A stretch of DNA of 64,000 bases. Source: Desulfatibacillum sp. (GTDB taxonomy: Bacteria; Desulfobacterota; Desulfobacteria; Desulfobacterales; SpSt-501). The notes beneath the pieces are model-generated. The model worked only from the letters and a program-made list of their open reading frames with translations. It was not told the origin of the DNA and did not search any database. The position numbers were made by a program, and so were the translations under genes. The stretch lies in assembly GCA_020725555.1 (NCBI GenBank), contig DYEU01000026.1, forward strand, positions 1-64,000, read 5' to 3'. Below are positions 60,925-64,000 of the stretch, one piece after another; the stretch's first letter is position 1, and each line of letters starts with the position of its first letter.

Positions 60925-61646
60925 CGGACGCCGAGCTCCCCGAGGGCGGCGCGCGCCTGCTCCTCCCAGCCGCGTCGGGCGGCCGGGTTGGCGGGGCTGG
61001 GGTGGGGGAGAACGCCGAGGCGCACCCTCCGCCCCCCCAGGACGGCCCGCACGCGCGCCGCGGCGAAGCGGCCGACGCCGACGACCGCCTGCGGCGCAAG
61101 GAACGCGACGCTCCGGGCGAGCGCCCGGTCGCAGGCTTCGAAGAGCGGCAGGGCGGCCGCGGCCGGCAGCCGGTCGGGGGTGAGGTTGGCGCCCGCGCGG
61201 TCGAAGAAGAGGAGCGGGCAGTAGTTGAGGACGAAGAAGCGCCGGAAGAACTCCTCGGCCGGGCCGATCCGCGCGGCGAAGCCCCAGAGCCTGCGGCCGC
61301 TCGCCTCGCGGCGGGGGCAGGCGAACCCTGCGACGGGGCGTTTCGGGTGGAGGACCGGCGGCCGGCCGACGGGGGCCGTGATCCCCATCCAGTCGCGCAC
61401 GGCATGCACCTCGCCGAAGGGGATCCCCGTCTGCGCCATGCCCCAGGGGCCGGGGTTCATGCCGACGAGGAGCACCTCCTTGGGGGGGGTGCCGTAGCGC
61501 CGGACGTAGCGGCGGTAGGGCGCGAAGGCGTAGCGGAGCGGGTTGTAGACGAAGGCCACGGGGTCGGGGAAGGATACCCCCTCGAGCTCGCGGGCGAGCC
61601 GGCGGGCGATCGACTCCAGCCGGTTGGGCCGCAGGGCGCCGCTCAT
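60918..61646 (-). CDS. SMUG1-type uracil-DNA glycosylase
   Basis: The 242-residue protein has the unmistakable SMUG1 motifs VGMNPGPWGMAQTGIPFGEV (water-activating Asn) and LPHPSPANPAARRGWEEQA (His). SMUG1 excises uracil and oxidised pyrimidines from single- and double-stranded DNA. Bacterial SMUG1 is much rarer than Ung, which is not in this window. The start overlaps the next gene's stop (ATGA). Confidence 0.93.
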   Translation of the reverse strand: MSGALRPNRLESIARRLARELEGVSFPDPVAFVYNPLRYAFAPYRRYVRRYGTPPKEVLLVGMNPGPWGMAQTGIPFGEVHAVRDWMGITAPVGRPPVLHPKRPVAGFACPRREASGRRLWGFAARIGPAEEFFRRFFVLNYCPLLFFDRAGANLTPDRLPAAAALPLFEACDRALARSVAFLAPQAVVGVGRFAAARVRAVLGGRRVRLGVLPHPSPANPAARRGWEEQARAALGELGVRC

Positions 61647-62269
61647 GGCCGGACGGCCCCCACGCCGAGCAGGGCGAGGCCGGCGGCCTGCGCCAGGTGA
61701 AAGAGGCCGTTGTGGTCGAACTCCCAGACGAGGCGCACGCGGAGTCCGCGGGCCGCCTGCAGGGCCCCGGCGAGAAGGCTTGTCCCGCAGCCCGCGGCGA
61801 GCCACGGGCGGGCCGGGGCGGAGGCGCAACCGGCGTGGAACACCGCCCCGGCCGCGAGGACGGCCGCCTGGAAGGCGAGCAGCGCCGCGAACCCCCGCCG
61901 CCGGCCGCCGGCGGCGGACCCGAGAAGCGCCGCCCCCGCAAGGAGCGCGGCCTGGACGCCGGCCGGGAGCCCGCCCCCCGCGGCGCTCCAGAGCAGCAGG
62001 GCGAAGGCGGCCGCGGCCAGGGCGAGGGCGGCCGTCACCGCCCGCCACAGGCGCGCCCGGCCCGGGCCGGGGAGCCGCAGACCGTGGTAGGCCGCGCCCG
62101 CGAGTGCGGCGGCCGCCGCCGCGGCGAAGAGGAGGGTCCAGAGGAGGCGTTCCCGCGGGTCCAGGCCGGGGGCGCCCCGGGCGGCCGCGGTGCAGGCGGC
62201 GGCAACGAGGGCGAGCAGGACGTCGGTTGCGGCGCTCGTGCGCTCGGTGGGGGAGTCGATCCAGCGCAT
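61643..62269 (-). CDS. Multi-pass membrane protein, unknown function
   Basis: The 208-residue protein has about six predicted hydrophobic helices, Ala/Leu-rich, with an N-terminal MRWIDSPTERTSAATDVLL and a C-terminal EFDHNGLFHLAQAAGLALLG. I recall but cannot confirm a DUF for this pattern. The ATG at 62269 is 27 bases after the aldolase stop; the gene overlaps the SMUG1-type start. Confidence 0.78.
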   Translation of the reverse strand: MRWIDSPTERTSAATDVLLALVAAACTAAARGAPGLDPRERLLWTLLFAAAAAAALAGAAYHGLRLPGPGRARLWRAVTAALALAAAAFALLLWSAAGGGLPAGVQAALLAGAALLGSAAGGRRRGFAALLAFQAAVLAAGAVFHAGCASAPARPWLAAGCGTSLLAGALQAARGLRVRLVWEFDHNGLFHLAQAAGLALLGVGAVRP

Positions 62270-62296
62270 GGCGGCGGATTCCCGGCCCGGCACCCC

Positions 62297-63049
62297 TCAG
62301 CGGCCCAGCGCGGCGAGCGCCTCCCGGGTGGCGCGCACGAGGTGGCCGAGATCGGTGCCGAGGCCGATCAGGCGGAAGCCCCGGTCGATGTAGCGCCGCG
62401 CCGCCTGCGGGTCCGAGCAATAGATCCCGAGCGGCTTGCCCGCCTCCAGCACGGCCTCGCGGACCCGGTCGACGGCCCGGGCGACCTCGGGGTCCTCGAC
62501 CTGGCCGGGCTTGCCCATGCTGGCGGAGAGGTCGTAGGGCCCGACGAAGACGGCGTCGACCCCGGGGACGCGCACGATCTCCCGGATGCGGGCCACGGCC
62601 TCGACGTGCTCGGCCTGGAGGATGACGGCGACCTGCCGGTTGGCCGCGGCCACGTATTCCCGGAACCCGAAGCCGTAGCGGTGGGCGCGGGCCCCGCCCA
62701 TGCCCCGGGTGCCCTCGGGGGCGTAGCGGCAGGCGCGGGCCACGCGCTCGGCTTCCGCGGCCGTGCGCACGAGGGGGACCAGCACGCCGGCCGCGCCGAT
62801 GTCGAGCGCCTTCTTGATCCAGACTTCCTCGAGCGAGGGGACCCGCACGACGCAGGGGCATCGCCCGCCCACGGCCTGGAGCATCCGCTGGGCGGTGAGG
62901 ACGTCGTACGGCCCGTGCTCGGTGTCGAGGATCAGCCAGTCGAAGCCGGCCTCGGCGAAGATCTCGGCCGCCTCGGGGGAGGGCAGGCAGAGGAAGGCCC
63001 CGATCAGGGGCCGGCCCGACTGCAGGCGCGACGGGAGGTCCGCGCTCAT
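62297..63049 (-). CDS. HpcH/HpaI-type class II aldolase family protein
   Basis: The 250-residue TIM-barrel enzyme has FLCLPSPEAAEIFAEAGFDWLILDTEHGPYD, CPCVVRVPSLEEVWIKKALD, the metal-binding QAEHVEAVARI and VFVGPYDLSASMG. Relatives split or form 2-oxo-3-deoxy acids such as 4-hydroxy-2-oxoheptanedioate or 2-keto-3-deoxy sugars. The substrate is not clear from sequence. It overlaps the DUF2520 gene by 4 bases. Confidence 0.9.
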   Translation of the reverse strand: MSADLPSRLQSGRPLIGAFLCLPSPEAAEIFAEAGFDWLILDTEHGPYDVLTAQRMLQAVGGRCPCVVRVPSLEEVWIKKALDIGAAGVLVPLVRTAAEAERVARACRYAPEGTRGMGGARAHRYGFGFREYVAAANRQVAVILQAEHVEAVARIREIVRVPGVDAVFVGPYDLSASMGKPGQVEDPEVARAVDRVREAVLEAGKPLGIYCSDPQAARRYIDRGFRLIGLGTDLGHLVRATREALAALGR

Positions 63050-63936
63050 GGTTCCGCATCCGGGCGGGCGGGGCGGCCCGCGAGCAGGCGCAGGAGCTCC
63101 TCGGCCTTCTCCGGGGCGAGCGTCCCCTTGTCGCGGCCGATCGGCACCGTGTGCCGGCCCAGCTCGCGGTAGAGCGGCACGATGTCCGGGGCCTGCCGCT
63201 CGAGCGCCGCGAGATGGCGCCGGACGGTGGCGACGTCGCCGCGGGCGATCGGCCCGGTCAGGCAGCGGGGGTAGCCGACGGCCTCGATGTTGGCGAGCGT
63301 GCCGCGCAACAGCGGCAGGTAGGCCTTCACGGCGTCGGCAGGGGTCTTGCCGAAGCGGTTCCAGAGATCGGCTGCGATCTTCACGATCGTCGTGAAGTAG
63401 TTGCAGGCGATGGCCGCGGCGGCGTGGTAGAGCACCTTGTCCTCGGAGCTGAGCACGACGATGTCGCCCTGGAGCGCCCGGGCCATCTCCGTGAGCAGGC
63501 TGCGCACCGGTTCCTCGGCCTCGATGGCGAAGGTCGATCCGGGAAGGTGGGCGATCGCCTGATCCGCGTCGGCGAAGCTCTGGCAGGGGTGGATCGAGCC
63601 GACGAGGGCCCCTTGGGCGCGCGCGGCCTCAAGCGACTGGACCGTGCTCGCGCCGCTGCAATGGAGCGCGATCTGGCCGGGCCGCCACCGCAGCGAGCCG
63701 CACAGGGGGGCGATCGCGTCGTCGGCGGTCGTGAGGAAAACCACCTCCGCGGCGTCGACCAGCTCCTGGGCCGAGGGGAAGCGCCGTGCGCCGGGCACGA
63801 GCGCGACGAAGCGCCGGGCGGGCTCGTCCTTCAGGTCGGCCACGCCGACCACGGCATAGCCCTGTTCCGCAAGGCGCACCCCGAAGGTCGTGCCCACGGG
63901 GCCGGCGCCGATGAATCCGATCCGTTTCCGCTCCAT
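63046..63936 (-). CDS. DUF2520 / Rossmann-fold reductase-like protein
   Basis: The 296-residue protein has an N-terminal NAD(P)-binding motif IGFIGAGPVGTTFGVRLAEQGY, HCSGASTVQSLEAARAQGALVGSIHPCQSFADA and a C-terminal DUF2520 helical domain (KVLYHAAAAIACNYFTTI). This arrangement resembles ketopantoate-reductase or F420-dependent NADP oxidoreductase-like proteins. No substrate can be assigned. It is coupled to the aldolase downstream (ATGA). Confidence 0.88.
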   Translation of the reverse strand: MERKRIGFIGAGPVGTTFGVRLAEQGYAVVGVADLKDEPARRFVALVPGARRFPSAQELVDAAEVVFLTTADDAIAPLCGSLRWRPGQIALHCSGASTVQSLEAARAQGALVGSIHPCQSFADADQAIAHLPGSTFAIEAEEPVRSLLTEMARALQGDIVVLSSEDKVLYHAAAAIACNYFTTIVKIAADLWNRFGKTPADAVKAYLPLLRGTLANIEAVGYPRCLTGPIARGDVATVRRHLAALERQAPDIVPLYRELGRHTVPIGRDKGTLAPEKAEELLRLLAGRPARPDAEP

Positions 63937-64000
63937 GCCGAAGGCTCCTCAAAGGAAAAGGGATTCAAAACCACGTTTGCCCCGGGTCGCGCAGGGCCTC
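63937..64000. other. Window end, 5' flank of the DUF2520 gene
   Basis: Sixty-four bases upstream of the DUF2520 start contain no complete gene. CTTTGAGGAGCC on the minus strand supplies a plausible ribosome site for that gene. Confidence 0.4.

Overview
This is a very GC-rich bacterial chromosome segment (about 70% G+C by eye, not computed) packed with housekeeping genes, many joined by ATGA stop/start overlaps. Gene content points to a Gram-negative anaerobe. There is an lptB/lptC-rpoN-hpf-ptsN-rapZ-EIIA(Man) block, a four-subunit 2-oxoacid:ferredoxin oxidoreductase operon next to a MinD-like ATPase, a plant-type DapB, and rpoN together with PTS-Ntr. The best guess is a high-GC member of the Desulfobacterota (former Deltaproteobacteria). 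That placement is inference from family resemblance; no 16S gene is present.

Layout. 1-1430: a small accessory patch with the C-terminal scrap of an ISL3-type transposase, a higBA-like toxin-antitoxin pair and a 30-bp inverted repeat (29/30 identical) bracketing them, ending beside tRNA-Leu(GAG). 1535-9531 (minus): lptC-lptB-rpoN-hpf-ptsN-rapZ-EIIA-rimI-gap-tpiA-secG-tRNA-Leu, probably one long transcript. 9652-15476 (plus): M23 peptidase, thpR, recA, alaS. 15484-23195 (minus): plsB, a MurU-AmgK fusion, plant-type dapB and a large unknown protein. 23413-25590: a small membrane/coiled-coil protein, then rnhA and namZ (minus). 25741-35077 (plus): the 2-oxoacid oxidoreductase operon, hisC, cmk, rpsA, then a glucosyl/mannosyl-glycerate synthase and phosphatase pair. 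35090-44592: a YciO/Sua5-type gene (minus), then guaB, dnaE, manC and an orphan cellulose-synthase-like glycosyltransferase with a PilZ domain. 44510-50552: rnz, an unknown gene and recJ (minus), then miaB, a bifunctional nuclease and a receiver protein (plus). 50506-63936 (minus): M29 aminopeptidase, HDOD protein plus hybrid kinase, an OsmC fusion, GalT-like, FNR-like and cobalamin adenosyltransferase genes, threonine dehydratase, a lipoprotein with a possible Cys-His-Asp triad, SMUG1-type uracil-DNA glycosylase, an HpcH/HpaI aldolase and a DUF2520 protein.

Themes. (1) Peptidoglycan sugar salvage: the MurU-AmgK fusion and NamZ lie within 7 kb and would together release MurNAc and return it to UDP-MurNAc. 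(2) An apparent c-di-GMP-controlled polysaccharide synthase is translationally coupled to a GDP-mannose pyrophosphorylase, suggesting a mannose-containing polymer. (3) Several genes (higB, lptC, namZ, yciO-like, recJ, and nearly miaB) have sigma70-type promoters whose -10 box lies only about 6-13 bases before the start codon. This predicts leaderless or almost leaderless mRNAs.
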